Positions 10,736-22,004 of a stretch of 64,000 nucleotides of DNA are shown one piece after another. Origin of the DNA: Dendrolimus kikuchii (lineage: Eukaryota > Arthropoda > Insecta > Lepidoptera > Lasiocampidae); the NCBI GenBank assembly GCA_019925095.2, contig CM034392.1:19634387-19698386 (forward strand), written 5' to 3'. Below the pieces are notes generated by a model. The model saw nothing but the letters and a program-made list of their open reading frames with translations. It searched no databases and was not told the DNA's origin. The position numbers were made by a program, and so were the translations under genes. Numbering within the stretch: position 1 is the first letter of the stretch; every line of letters starts with the position of its first letter.

Positions 10736-13554
10736 AGACTCCATATACTTTTAACCGGTCAATGTAAAGACACTTTTAAAAAGGCTTGAAGTGGCCAATT
10801 AATGCCATTAGTCCAGAAATCTAGACTTTAAACATGCTCTAAACATAAAATTAAAATAACTTAACGTCTTGTGAACAAAAAGGCTTATAAGTTATGTGAG
10901 AACATTGATTTAATTAATACGGTTTTTTCTGACACTATGTAATTCGCATATCGTCGACTTAATAACGGAATATGGTAAATAGTAATAAAATTTTGCTTGA
11001 TTCATAACTGAGTTGATTTGTCCATCAGGAAATGTTCTAATGCTGATAATTGGAATCAAACTTGCTTCTAACGGTATTATTTAAAGTGCGTCTTATGATA
11101 CTTTGATTGGATAAACATTTTAATTTATTGAACAAAAGATTTCTTCATGGTATTTTGCGTATAGATGAGTACGATACTCATATCAAACTTAGAAACATGG
11201 GGCATTTAAATACAGATATCTAATCTATATATGTAATGTTATGACCGTCAAAGACCAATTCACACCTGCAGTTTATTACCTTTTCGAGTTTGGACTTCTT
11301 TTGTTTACTTTGTGTTTATAATTTGTAATTAGAAAAACAGCCTATTGTGTATTGTAATCTTATATGGCAGTCATTAGCCAGGTGTGTCGAACTGATTAGA
11401 AGAAATTCGGTCGGGTAGACATATTGTATCAGTGCAGTATAAAGTAATGGCCCAATAGAGAGATCGGCAGTCAAGCGATAATCGCAAGCGAGGCAAGACA
11501 TGTGTACATTCGATAATGTATATACATTATCGACTATATAGTGACGGACTTTTGCGCGTGTTATTGAATCGTGCATTACATTTGTACTGGTTGTGTTCAG
11601 TTGTATTTGTACCTGTGTTATACGTGTTTGTATAGTTCTAAATAAACTCTATAATAATTCCAACGGCATTTTAATTCGAGTCCCGTAACTCGTAACCATA
11701 TATAAAGGTATCACATACTCAGAAAAATAAACAAAAAGATCTTCCATAACCTCGAACATTCAAAATAAACAACGCAACTTTGGTTTCGGGGAGGCCGAAG
11801 TATTTCTTACTAGTTTGTAACATAGATATAATTGTGAAAGAGCAAAAGTTAAGTACTATTGGGAAATACATCTTCAAATGAATTTTTAAACGTTGGTCTA
11901 TCTGCGTATACGCACCGCTGATCTAGGCAACAACGGAAGTTCTGTCATAATCATAACATTGTCAGCGAGCAATATCAGGCGACCGTGGAACCTCTGTCCT
12001 CTCAACGGAAAGAGGTGAAGACATTATATATAGATGTAGAATAAAACAATGGTAGTGTTTGAAATTGTAATTTTAAAAACAATAGATTATGACCGTATTG
12101 AGTCACGTGAATGTATATTAGGTATAGGTTTTAAGATGTTTATTTAGCTATATTTATCACTGTTATATAAGATTTGGGCTCTCACTTAACCAGTTTATAT
12201 CCGTTGAAGTTGTGGCGTTTTTCGAACGCAAACATTAATTTTTACTACTGATAACACTAAGTCGGCCATTTTAGATAACATTAGAGATCAATACCTTAAT
12301 TTGACAGCTGCACACAAGGGTCTTGATAAAACAATATTATTCTGGATTTTGTAACATAAAAAGTAGTACATGTAGACTAATCGGAATACATTATAATCAG
12401 TGATAAATCCTGTGTTTAATGATTTCCTATATTATTACCTCATCATATAACAAGTAAAGGAACCCTCAGCAACTATAATGCTGTATCGACGTCTTATGAG
12501 GCTCCAAAAAGTGATAACTTGTGCTGACGATGAAGTATCTATAAATGTTACTGCTGTTGCTGCATAGAATAAACATGACGATAAGGGACAATTTAGAGTT
12601 AAGATAAATTCTATGACAACTATTAATATGGTCTCCAATAACTCATTAAGGAGTGTTAATGCAAAGGCGTTAGTTTCATAACCGTATTGGATAGCTTCAT
12701 CACGCTGAATAAGTTATGTGGAACGTTTAATTTGTAAAACTGTTGATAAAACAGAAGTAGACAGAAATAAAAGCAAATAGTGTATTAGAAATGCAGTAGC
12801 CATTATAATAAAATTAACACTAATTATGTGATGAATGCACAGCTCATTGGAGTCAATCATTCAAGTAGAGGTAGCAGCGCACAATATCTTTTGTTACGAA
12901 GTCTCACACGAAACATATCATACAGAAATAACAAAGCGTCCATAATTCGTATACTTCGAAGGCCGCGAACGTCTAAGGTCATACTTTACAAGCCAATTTT
13001 ATTAAAGGTGATGAAATGATTACACATGGTAATTGACTATACGTTATTGTGTTCCTAATATACATTTTTCGTTTTCTTTTCCATGCAGCGGCGTGGGAAG
13101 CAACTATTACGATATAGCAGTTATGTTTACACTGTTTAAATCAAGTCAATGACTTCATTTCTTTGTCTAGGCAATGAAATCATTTTTGAATCAACTTGTG
13201 TGGATATATAAACATTTTTTCATTCTCCATAACGTTGGTTATAATAATTTGTTTTTGATGTCTAACAATAAATGATTTCAATGTTTTTTACGATCAACCA
13301 ATAGCTTCTTAATGACTGTTATTCTCATCATAGCTAGATGCTGCTACATTTGCGGATGTGGTATCCGGATACGCATTTTGCAACTTGAAGTTGTGTTTAG
13401 AACATTATTTTACCACACCAATTACATTTCAAATAATTTTATAATCACACTTGAAATTATTGTTTACAGTTACTATTTATCTTTGGGATTGCCTGAAACA
13501 GATCGTATACCGTTTTACCGAAAGGAATTTGTGCACAATTAGGTAAAGTTGTAG

Positions 13555-13556
<2 letters not shown>
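10736..13556. other. Long repeat-poor A+T-rich stretch
   Basis: Nearly 2.8 kb without a recognisable coding region, terminal repeat or named family. Small frames at 11316-11576, 12435-12638, 12828-13019 and 13312-13542 lack motifs and are compatible with chance. Unlinked exons of a host gene cannot be excluded. Confidence 0.45.

Positions 13557-13633
<77 letters not shown>
13557..13633. repeat. (TA)n microsatellite, about 38 units
   Basis: There is an uninterrupted TA dinucleotide run of about 77 bp. It abuts the truncated SINE at 13635, which suggests expansion at the junction. Length is likely polymorphic and sequencing-sensitive. Confidence 0.95.
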
Positions 13634-13634
<1 letters not shown>

Positions 13635-13636
<2 letters not shown>

Positions 13637-13800
13637 CGGGGGGCTAAGTCTTAGCCTGCCGAACTCTTTGGAACGCAGAGGCTCCGGGTTTAATTCGTGG
13701 TCCGTTGTATATTACCCATAACACAAGCATATCTTGCTTAGCTTGGGGGTATACAACGTGTTTGTTTGTCTGCCGATTGTCTGTCGATTTGCTTGCCGAT
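13635..13800 (+). mobile_element. tRNA-derived SINE (family 2), copy 2, internally deleted
   Basis: This copy has the head block GGGGGGCTAAGTCTTAGCC, then GGAACGCAGAGGCTCCGGG, then jumps to GTTGTATATTACCCATAACA and GTTTGTCTGCCGATT. Compared with the copies at 7633 and 54609 it lacks the middle block around CCGTTATTTACTATGG. It starts directly after the (TA)n run, so its 5' edge is lost. Confidence 0.6.
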
Positions 13801-13810
13801 ATGTTTTTTC

Positions 13811-13878
13811 TTATTGCACGACTTCAGCAGACAGGCAGATGACCCACCTGATAGAAAGCGGTTACTGTCGCCTTTGAA
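13811..13878 (+). repeat. 300-bp interspersed repeat, 5' fragment
   Basis: It matches the first ~65 bp of the repeat at 6322 (TTCAGCAGACAGGCAGATGA, GAAAGCGGTTACTGTCGCC). It is followed at about 13885-13920 by words like the LINE 3' end (GTATTGGTGTACAATAAAC). Confidence 0.6.
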
Positions 13879-13920
13879 AATATTAAGACGTTTATTGTGT
13901 ATTGGTGTACAATAAACAAA

Positions 13921-14678
13921 TCTATACTTATTTTATTTTTTCCCAAGTTTTCGCAACACATAATTAAAACCGTTAAAACGTTATTTTAAATACACATCTC
14001 TATTTAAAACTGTTACGGAACTTGCGACTTTGGATTGAGCTTTTTTGCTGTGGATATCAAAATCAGTAACATCAGGATTAGTCAACATACTACTCATCTA
14101 GCATAAAATACGACAGTGACTATCTAGTTATAGTTACACTTAACCAAAACACCTGCCGACTCTACTAACATACGCTATTAAACATTGAGTTTTTTTTTAC
14201 AAAACATCTTAATTTATTTTGCGGCAGACAGCTATTTCCTTTCCATCCATTTAATGCTTAGAAATCACAACAAATTATTCTATTCCTCTATAATTAAATG
14301 GAGGTCGGTAATTCAGCTTCTATTATACTTTATCCAATTATTTTATAAACAATCTAAAACGTTTGTAATTAAAAGGGAATTAATGAAGCGGTAACGGTAC
14401 TCATAATATCGAAATGATGAAATTGTATATAATTGAAATAATGGATAAAGTTCAGAAAGTTATTAAAGACTTTAAATTTGAAAAACTTAAAGGAATAGCA
14501 GTATTTGAAAAATTACATAAGCTATCGTTTTAGTAAAAACTATGTCGGAATAAGCTAATTTTTACGCACTCGAATAACTACAAACTGCTCCCGGGAAAAC
14601 TCCCGCGGGATTACATTACATTCAATTTGCTATTGACCAGTAAAAGATCACATTGGAATTCGACTTTTTTAATTTGGC
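13921..14678. other. A+T-rich non-coding sequence
   Basis: No gene or repeat family is recognised. The frame at 14185-14394 is A/T-driven and lacks motifs. Confidence 0.5.
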
Positions 14679-14689
14679 TATTTTAAATA

Positions 14690-14819
14690 CATACATACAT
14701 ACATAACCTCACGCCAGTTCCCTTGCGGGGTAGGCACGACCAACAGAGCGCCATTTAGGCTTATTCTTATAAACCTCACTTGCTTCTTTGACATTCATAA
14801 CTCTTGTCATGCAGACTTT
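14690..14819 (-). mobile_element. RTE-like LINE 3' fragment with target duplication
   Basis: The (CATA)n run at 14690-14705 is the complement of the (TATG)n tail and is followed by CACGCCAGTTCCCTTGC..., the reversed end of the RTE frame seen at 8355. Only the last ~100 bp remain. TATTTTAAATA at 14679-14689 and 14820-14830 is an 11-bp target duplication. Confidence 0.85.
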
Positions 14820-14834
14820 TATTTTAAATAATTC

Positions 14835-14950
14835 CCAGAAAAATTTCCGCGACATTTACAGGATAAATAGTAGCGCAGATTCAAGTCTAAAATTCGAGTA
14901 GAAGAAATCGGCCCAATATAGTCTAAGATCTGAACCTACATCGACCTTCA
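14835..14950 (-). mobile_element. Relic related to the 5977 repeat
   Basis: AGGATAAATAGTAGCGCAGA and AAGTCTAAAATT match, on the opposite strand, the internal part of the repeat at 5977-6150. The copy is short and diverged. Confidence 0.4.
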
Positions 14951-15534
14951 CCGAGCTGATAATAGAATAAAACTTATTTTATAATAAATTTATTATATTA
15001 GAAAATATATTAAAAATGGGTTGTCAAAAAAAATCCTGGACTAAATATTTTTAATTATTAAAAAAAAAAGGATTTTTCATTAAATATTGCAACATCAAGA
15101 TAATAAGAAAATTTTAAAGTATAAAACATATAGAATGTGCAGACGTAGGGTTGTCTATAATTTACCTGGACAACCTACTAGGCTGCCAGGTATAAACAGG
15201 TATGTCGATGCCAGTTACCTTCACTTGTTATGATAATAGAAAAAAAAAATCAGCATAAGCGCTGTTTTATTGCGAACACGTTGATATAGGGTTGTCTGCA
15301 AAAAATTTGGTCCTAATAGAGGTTTGCGAATTTTAAAGATTTAAATTTCAACGCGTGTGAAAATGTATATTATATGTTCTGCAAAGTGGTAGTACATTGT
15401 TTTGTTCTATAATCAATAGTTTTCGCAGTGCACGCCGTGTAAGGATTTTTTCGGCTCATTTTTTTACACCTTGGGTTACATTATTCGACTTTTACTAAGG
15501 ATCCCTAATTGAAAAAAAAAATATAATTTAGCCT
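14951..15534. other. A+T-rich sequence with TAGGGTTGTC words
   Basis: TAGGGTTGTCT occurs at about 15147 and 15288, and GGGTTGTC at about 15018. The same word forms the terminal repeat of the foldback element at 58962. These may be worn ends of related elements. No gene is seen. Confidence 0.35.
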
Positions 15535-15722
15535 ATAGCCGTCCTCGATAAATGTACTGTCCAACACTGAAAGAATTTTCGAAATCGGAAGTTTTATTAT
15601 ATTATCAAATTGGTGAAGGTCGATGTAGGCTCGGATGTTCTACTAATAGTTTTACGTGAATCCTGAACAGACAAGAAATCTAAAAAAAATGCATCGTGTT
15701 CTCCATCGTTTATATAGTCTAT
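15535..15722 (-). mobile_element. Relic of Helitron-like interspersed element
   Basis: In reverse it carries CAGTGTTGGACAG next to CGAAAATTCTTTCAGTG (as in the element at 1983), and it ends with the block GACTATATAAACGATGGAGA that starts the copy at 5977. The family is inferred from shared blocks. Confidence 0.4.
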
Positions 15723-15749
15723 TCCAGTTCTTATTTGAATAGCTTTAAA

Positions 15750-15945
15750 TAGATAGATAACACTTTATTACACACCAATACAAAAATGAACTTAAAGACT
15801 AAACTTATATCTAGTTATGTACAAAAGGCGGTCTTAACGCTGAAAAGCGATCTCTTCCAGACAACCCCAGGAATGAATTGAGGTGATAATGGCGATGCTG
15901 GTATACGTAACATATAGTACGAACTACTTACATTTTAATAATAAG
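15750..15945 (-). mobile_element. LINE 3' end fragment
   Basis: This is the reverse-strand counterpart of the 10440-10615 fragment: AACACTTTATTACACACCAA, then GCGATCTCTTCCAGACAACC. It has an A/T-rich tail at the left and no coding remnant. Confidence 0.5.
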
Positions 15946-16490
15946 CTTCTATATATAGACACGGTATTTTTATAATTTTATAAAATTATAGATTAAAATA
16001 TTATTTCAATTATTTACTTGCTATTATTACAAAACTAGTTTATATACTTTTGTTTATAGATCTACTGATTCTTCTAACAATTCTGCAATATTCACCGAAT
16101 ATATTAAGTGTTTAAATACAATAGTAATTTAAAGGATGAATGCTGATATCATTAACCCTATGGAATCTGATTTCTTATCCAAATCAGTTATTTTTCCAAC
16201 ATTACTTCTAATATTTTTCGCAACACCATTGCCTCAGCAGTGGAGCTAACAACGAGCGCCAGACTAATCGGCTGCAATTGGCAACACAATCTTTTCTTTA
16301 TTAAGTCGGATAGCAATTAATATTACTTAAGGTAAAGTAATGAACGTTTCACGGCTCAGTTGCCGCACGACAGTGGTGAGCTCCCGCTTAACAAAATCTT
16401 TTATATAGTCCCGGTAATAACTTCAACAACGTCGTTTTGGTTGATTTATGTATATGAGTCGATACTACAGATCTTTTTGTTTTGTTTTTG
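15946..16490. other. A+T-rich non-coding sequence
   Basis: I see no gene or repeat family here. Confidence 0.5.
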
Positions 16491-16625
16491 TTGCATGAGT
16501 TCAGCGGACGGGCAGACGGCCCCCGGTGGACATTTGTAACACCAAAGGGGCTACCAATGTGCAGCCGCTCTTTAAGGAGCGATACTACACGCTGCTTACC
16601 AATTACCTGTGTTACAAATGCCTTA
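16491..16625 (+). repeat. 300-bp interspersed repeat, internally deleted copy
   Basis: It starts TTGCATGAGTTCAGCGGACG and then runs into GGACATTTGTAACACCAAAG, lacking the GATGGAAAGCGG block and the whole 3' half seen at 6322. Confidence 0.6.
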
Positions 16626-17640
16626 GCATACAGATCTTTCTTAAAACTTGACAATCAGACGGTAATTGTTCCTATAAATAAGAAACTTTTACAGAGCTCA
16701 AATGTCGCTCAAGAAAAGATTCATCATGTCATAAATACACGATAAGAATCATCAGAAAAGTAAAGAGAAGATGCATTATAAAAGTTAAAGAAGGTAATAC
16801 TTTTTTTTACGTTTAAGAAATAATTTGCATTTTTTTGGATTTTAATTCTATATCTCCGTTACGTTAATTGGTGATTCTTTAATTTAAATTTTCAGTTATC
16901 TCTGACTTAATACATATATATATGTATGTATAATAAAACATATATACCAGGAATAAATAATATAAAATTTGACATAAGCTCCATACATACATACTAGGAA
17001 GTAAAATAAAATTTTAACTTATATGTATTGACTTTTAAAAAGTGTCCTCTTTGAATAAAAAAATGCATTTACAAGTAATGTCATATTTTAATTGTAAGGC
17101 AAATAAATAAATAGTAAAGATAAGGAAACTTTAACTAGGATGCTTGTATAGTTGCTAATGGTTGTCTGATCGATTGTATTTTATACAGATACTGTACTGT
17201 GAAATTATTTACTTCCTCCAAGAAAACTTTCTTTGTCTCGCTTGAATGCTTTTATTCATGGTAATCGTATGCTTTGCAATACAATTATGTAACACCGTGG
17301 ACAATAATAATATACAGCTAAGAAATGATCGTGACACGGACATGAATGAATTCTAATACTAGATAAGGGTATTGCGAAATAGATATAAATAAGCCAATTA
17401 TAATAGTTTAAAAATAAATATTTTTTTTAAATAAATATATTATTACTTAAGATGTTGACTCTTATATAATCGCAGTGTTCGGCTGTACGTTTATCTATGT
17501 ATGTTACAGCCGTCCTTCATAGAAACCTCAGGGTCTACATGGGTGAAATATTACAAGAAAGTGTAGTCTATATAGCGCTACAAAATTATATAATGAAATT
17601 GCGAAAAAGGAAAAATAATAATTACCATCCATCCATGTAT
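16626..17640. other. A+T-rich non-coding sequence
   Basis: No gene is seen. At about 16980-17060 there are words like those at 58160-58215 (GGAAGTAAAATAAAATTTTAAC), possibly LINE 3' ends. Confidence 0.4.
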
Positions 17641-17835
17641 TTGACGGTTTAAAGCTTTGCTGGATTAGATCACGGGAAAGCAGAGGTCCCAGGTTCGATT
17701 TCTGGCTTGGTAATTTTCAATAACGTACTTAATTCTTTTAGAATGATCAGGATGTCAGAGATGGGACTCACAGAAATTGTTTAGCTCGGGGTCATACATT
17801 GCGTGTGTTTCTCCCAAACAAACTCATTTTATATA
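17641..17835 (+). repeat. Possible diverged tRNA-derived SINE
   Basis: GGTTCGATTTCTGG at about 17693-17706 is a good B-box-like sequence and is identical to the one in the SINE at 54609. The upstream GCTGGATTAGATCACGGG could be a worn A-box region. The downstream part does not align clearly with the other copies, so the family is unsure. Confidence 0.3.
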
Positions 17836-17846
17836 TACGCATCATT

Positions 17847-18010
17847 ACATTTTTAATATCTAACGACACTCCACACGGCTATGTGTAAAAAAATCGATCT
17901 TTAGTTATATATCTACTAATACAATGATTATTATATTAGATATAGTTATAACTAAGGGTTGAATTTTTTTATACATAGTCGTGTGGAGTGTCGTTAGATA
18001 TTAAAAATGT
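17847..18010. mobile_element. Foldback (MITE-like) element, 48-bp arms
   Basis: Bases 17847-17894 and 17963-18010 are reverse complements over 48 bp with two mismatches. The arms begin ACATTTTTAATATCTAACG, and the inner sequence is also partly complementary (CTTTAGTTATA / TATAACTAAG). There is no ORF. The right arm overlaps the left end of the next foldback by about 6 bp. Confidence 0.75.
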
Positions 18011-18189
18011 GTGCTGGGACACATAGTAGAAGTTAAACTTCAACGGACTAGTGGAAAAAAGAACGGAAACGGATAAGTGGCAAAATTAATCGCAACAAAA
18101 TTGTAACTTGAAGTTTTACGGGTAGGATTTCAAATTGGACAAGTACATTAACAATCTGCCCGTAAAACTTACTCTCCCAGCACACATTT
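18005..18189. mobile_element. MITE-like element with perfect 15-bp terminal inverted repeats
   Basis: AAATGTGTGCTGGGA at 18005-18019 and TCCCAGCACACATTT at 18175-18189 are exact complements. The 185-bp element has no coding frame. It shares its first bases with the end of the foldback at 17847, so either the termini are compatible or one element captured the other's end. Confidence 0.7.
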
Positions 18190-19674
18190 CGATTTTTCGC
18201 AGGTTTATTGCAAATTATGATACATTAGGTACATTTTAATGAATGCATTTTTTATTTAAACATATTTTATTTTATCAAACAAAAAACTCAATTCAATCCG
18301 GAAACAAAAAGCGCATCCATACTCTAAAACTATGCCGCCTCTCACCACGTCTAGTCTAAATTTATGCCGCTCTCCCACGCGGCCGTAACCCTTTTTCGTG
18401 AGAGAAAAATCCTAAGACCCCCGTTTATATAGAAGTTTTACTTCAAAAATATAATGATGTTTCTCAATAATTTTTTTAATAAAGTCATAGATGGCGAGAT
18501 ATTAACTCCAAGTCGTGAAAATTATGTCTTACAATATATTCTAGAAGGGGATAAAGTAGAGGATTAAAATTATGAGTTGTACTTTAAATGCGCTCTTTAG
18601 TAAAAAATAAATGCGAACAAAGTCACCAATAACAGTTTTGACAAAATCAAGAACGTTGTTATATGATCATGATCTGCAACTTTTTAACTCATTGAAATAC
18701 CAGTTCACAATAGTGCATTATTAATTTGTTATATAAATAGATAACAAAAAATAAAAATCTGATCCAAGTAATATAATTCATTAGGTCATTCATTGAATGA
18801 ATTTAATTAATACATATTGTTTTAGATAATAACTTTCCACATCCACGTGTAAGAAATTTATGCATGTATGTTATATAAAAATCTAATAATTTTTTTTATC
18901 TTAACTTGATATCAATATTTACTTCCTTGTATACTTGCTTAACTCGAAGAATAAAAAAATAGAAATATTTTATTTTATTTGAGACATGCATATTATTTTT
19001 ATTACTAAAAACGTAGTTCGTAGGTGTTTTCAAACGTGTTTTAACGGTATCTAGTTGTTATTTATCACTTTATTAAATTTATTTTTTAATCTGTACGGAA
19101 AGAGTGTATCTTAAGACTTGTAGCAATGCCAATATCCTTGAGGTTTTGTTGGTAATGATTTATCGGACGGTAGCGGGGATTCCATAGACGCCGTCGTTTT
19201 CAAATACATTATTATTGTATTGTGAATAAAATAAAGTAGTATTTAAAAAAAACATTTATCACTCTTTAAAAACATGCAGATTTTTTATCTTGTTTTGATA
19301 AAAATTGAAGGAGCGAAATGGTTTCATGTTAATAATTTGGAGGTGATTTGGTGTTTTTTTTCTTTACTTAAAATAACGATAGAAAATTTATGAAATAACC
19401 ACGTTACGTCTCATGTCGTGAAGATTTATGGCATTTTTTTGAAAAATTATTGATCAATAATTATAAACGAACAATTGTGTCGTTGGCACCCCTCTTTCAA
19501 CCTTTTGCGGTAATAGGAGCCTTAGATCACCTGGTAAGAGGATTGTTGGTAGTCAAATCATTATAAGATACTTTTTATTACCTTACAAAATGCCGAAGCC
19601 ACCGCAATATTGTACCCGAGTAGTAATTTATGACTTCATATCATTAAGGAGTAAAATATATTTTTGATTATTGT
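18190..19674. other. A+T-rich non-coding sequence
   Basis: A G+C-richer patch at 18296-18425 contains two similar words (CTATGCCGCCTCTC and TTATGCCGCTCTCC). Nothing else is recognised. Confidence 0.4.
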
Positions 19675-19936
19675 TTAACCCTTTTGAGGGCACAAAGTTA
19701 ATATTATTTTTTGTCCAAAGCTGCGAGCTGCCGTCAAAATTACTGCGCCAAAACCAAGATAATTATATCGTCTCTTTTACTCTAATACAAATTCTATGTA
19801 GTTAGAGGGAGGAAGCATTAGTTCAACGTTCGTTTCAATTATCTGTATTTGACCACAAATTTATGGTGCTTCCCAATTAGCCATGTGTGATGACACTCGA
19901 CACCAAATTTGTGGTGGTTTCGTCTTAAAGGGTTAA
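19675..19936. mobile_element. piggyBac-type MITE flanked by TTAA
   Basis: TTAA at 19675-19678 is followed by CCCTTTTGAGG, and AAAGGG at 19927-19932 is followed by TTAA at 19933-19936. TTAA target duplications with CCCTTT terminal repeats are the recognised signature of piggyBac-family elements. The 254-bp interior has no transposase frame, so it must be mobilised in trans. The inner sequence contains GACCACAAATTTATGG and CACCAAATTTGTGG as further partial inverted words. Confidence 0.65.
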
Positions 19937-20075
19937 ACAGCAATTAAAATTATGCCTATTACGACATTTTAAAATGTGACTATAATAAGATGCCCACTCT
20001 TTAATATATTTTTTTAGAAAGTATTGTTATGTCATTAAAGAAATTGGTTAGCAGTGCGTGCATTACTTGTACAGT

Positions 20076-20608
20076 TAGATAGAGATCCCAGTCACCCCAA
20101 ACTTACGTGATTTTAGGAAGGATGAAATATTTAGGATCGGTAGTTTAATATAAACTTAGAAAGGAATGGATACTCGCTAAGCTGAAACCAGGGCCGTTTT
20201 GCAGGTGCAGCTATCAAAGGTAATAAATAACCATGGGAAGATGTTTGGCCGTCAGATTTGTCTGGCTTATTGGAAAATATTTTAAAATATTATACTTGAT
20301 AATATATATAAAATTCAGCCTTCCTAAAATGACGTAAGTACTCATTTTTTTAAAATGTCTGTTAAAAGTTATGGCCCATAGGAAGTGTCTGGCAACTGTA
20401 TATCTTCGTTTATAACAATATCATATATTACATATGTAAAAACTAGCGTTGCTACTTTGACATAAGTTAGCACGGTTATTTTCCACCTTTCACACCGGCT
20501 ACCTGAAAAACGGCCCCGCTTTCAGCTTAGCAAGTATCCATTCTGGATACTGAAAATTTCATCTTTCGTAAAATCACGTAAATCTGGGGTGACTGGGATC
20601 TCAATCTA
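20076..20608. mobile_element. Foldback element with long imperfect inverted repeats, 533 bp
   Basis: The left end (TAGATAGAGATCCCAGTCAC) and the complement of the right end (TAGATTGAGATCCCAGTCAC) match closely. Similarity continues inward for roughly 150 bp with gaps (ACGTGATTTTA, TGGATACTCGCTAAGCTGAA, GGGCCGTTTT, AAATAACC). No ORF is present. Its class is not determined. Confidence 0.7.
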
Positions 20609-21138
20609 TGTACCCTGAATTGCATTTTCTGCGTACTTAGATTTTTTTTCATGATTAACAACGAACAGATCTCGCCTTTTATATCTTCATCATAGAGCAA
20701 CTTTCGCTAACTTTAAGCACGTTTGTATCTTGTAACTTATTTCCTAAAAATAAACATTTTACATTCGAGTTCTGATGACTAATGTACATTATCCTTTTTT
20801 GTGATCTGACAAATATCACATCTCTTTGGCAAGATCTTGTTAACTTATGGTGTCTTTTTATAACTTTTACTTGTCCCAGTTTTTGTAATTCGGTTAACAG
20901 TTAATAAATCTTTTATCTGATTTAATTTATGTGTTACGACTGGGCGCTTGGCTATTACGACACACCGTCACAAAAATTTGGTTGAAAAAATAAATTGAAT
21001 AAATACCGTAGAAATCAGATAACTGAATGAAATTAAATTTTATGTATGAAAAGTGAAATTTAAGTTATGTACTCAATACATATATCAACTGACACTATGG
21101 GCGCTAACGCATGCCTTAAGATTAAAATATATAAATTA
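20609..21138. other. A+T-rich non-coding sequence
   Basis: I see no gene or repeat family here. Confidence 0.5.
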
Positions 21139-21338
21139 ACTAGCGAGCCCGGCAGATTTTGTCCTGCCCTAAAAAGAAAATTTAGAATCCGATTGTACCG
21201 CCATCTACCTGGTACAATTGTATATCTAAACTATCCCGCGATCTGAACACAAACAAAAATTGTCATCAAAATCGGTCTAACCATTTAGGAGGAGCTCAAG
21301 GACATACACACAAACAGAAGAATTATATATATAAAGAT
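21139..21338 (-). mobile_element. Helitron-like non-autonomous element
   Basis: On the minus strand the element begins ATCTTTATATATATAATTCT, contains GGTTAGACCGATTTTGATG and ends CTGCCGGGCTCGCTAGT. The CTAGT end after a G+C-rich hairpin and the GACCGATTTTGATG word fit insect Helitron-derived repeats. It is non-coding. Confidence 0.5.
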
Positions 21339-21490
21339 AAGATATGAAAATAATAATGATTTTTGTTTAAACATAAATAAAATTTAAATATATGTCGAAT
21401 GTCTGCTAAACATTTTAAGCTTAAATTAATTTTACAATCATAATTAACCCCAAAACAGCCCAGACTTCGACGGAGTCAAAAGATTTCTCA

Positions 21491-22004
21491 TCTATATATA
21501 TAAAAATTCTCTCTCACAGTATTTGACCGCGATGAATTCCGAAGCTACTCAACCAATTATGATGTTTTTTTTTTAATTTGCTGGACTTGTTCCAAATTAG
21601 GACATACGATAGGTTTCATTTTTTTCATTTCAATTAATGAATTAATATAAATAAATAAATAAAAAATATTTTTTTAATTTGTAATAAAATAATAATTGAT
21701 TTTATTTTTATCGATGGTCGAAAAGTGGATATTGACTTCAAATTTTGCATAGGTACTCCTTTCGCAACTTGGATGCGTGATTTTACGTAAATCATATTCA
21801 AAATAACTGTTGATATTTTAGTCATTGCCTTGGCAGCCTTTTCCGTTTTAACCGTTGACATCATAACCGTTGTTATAGTAATTATATGTTGAATGTTAGC
21901 TTATCCCAGCGAAATGGGCACAGGAAGGAGTGTTTTTCCCATGGATAACTATATGTTGGATTATCTCGAGTAGAGCCCAACGAACTGCGCACGCGTCAGC
22001 TAGT
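21491..22004 (+). mobile_element. Helitron-like non-autonomous element, ~515 bp
   Basis: It starts TCTATATATATAAAAATTCT and ends GCGCACGCGTCAGCTAGT. Both the start and the CAGCTAGT end are of the type shared by the smaller Helitron-like copies. The interior is A/T-rich. A short minus-strand frame at 21634-21864 has no motif. Confidence 0.45.

Noticed and set aside
16388..16745. Overlapping frames on both strands at 16388-16654 and 16482-16745
   Set aside because: Both run across a truncated interspersed repeat into A/T-rich sequence and have no motif.
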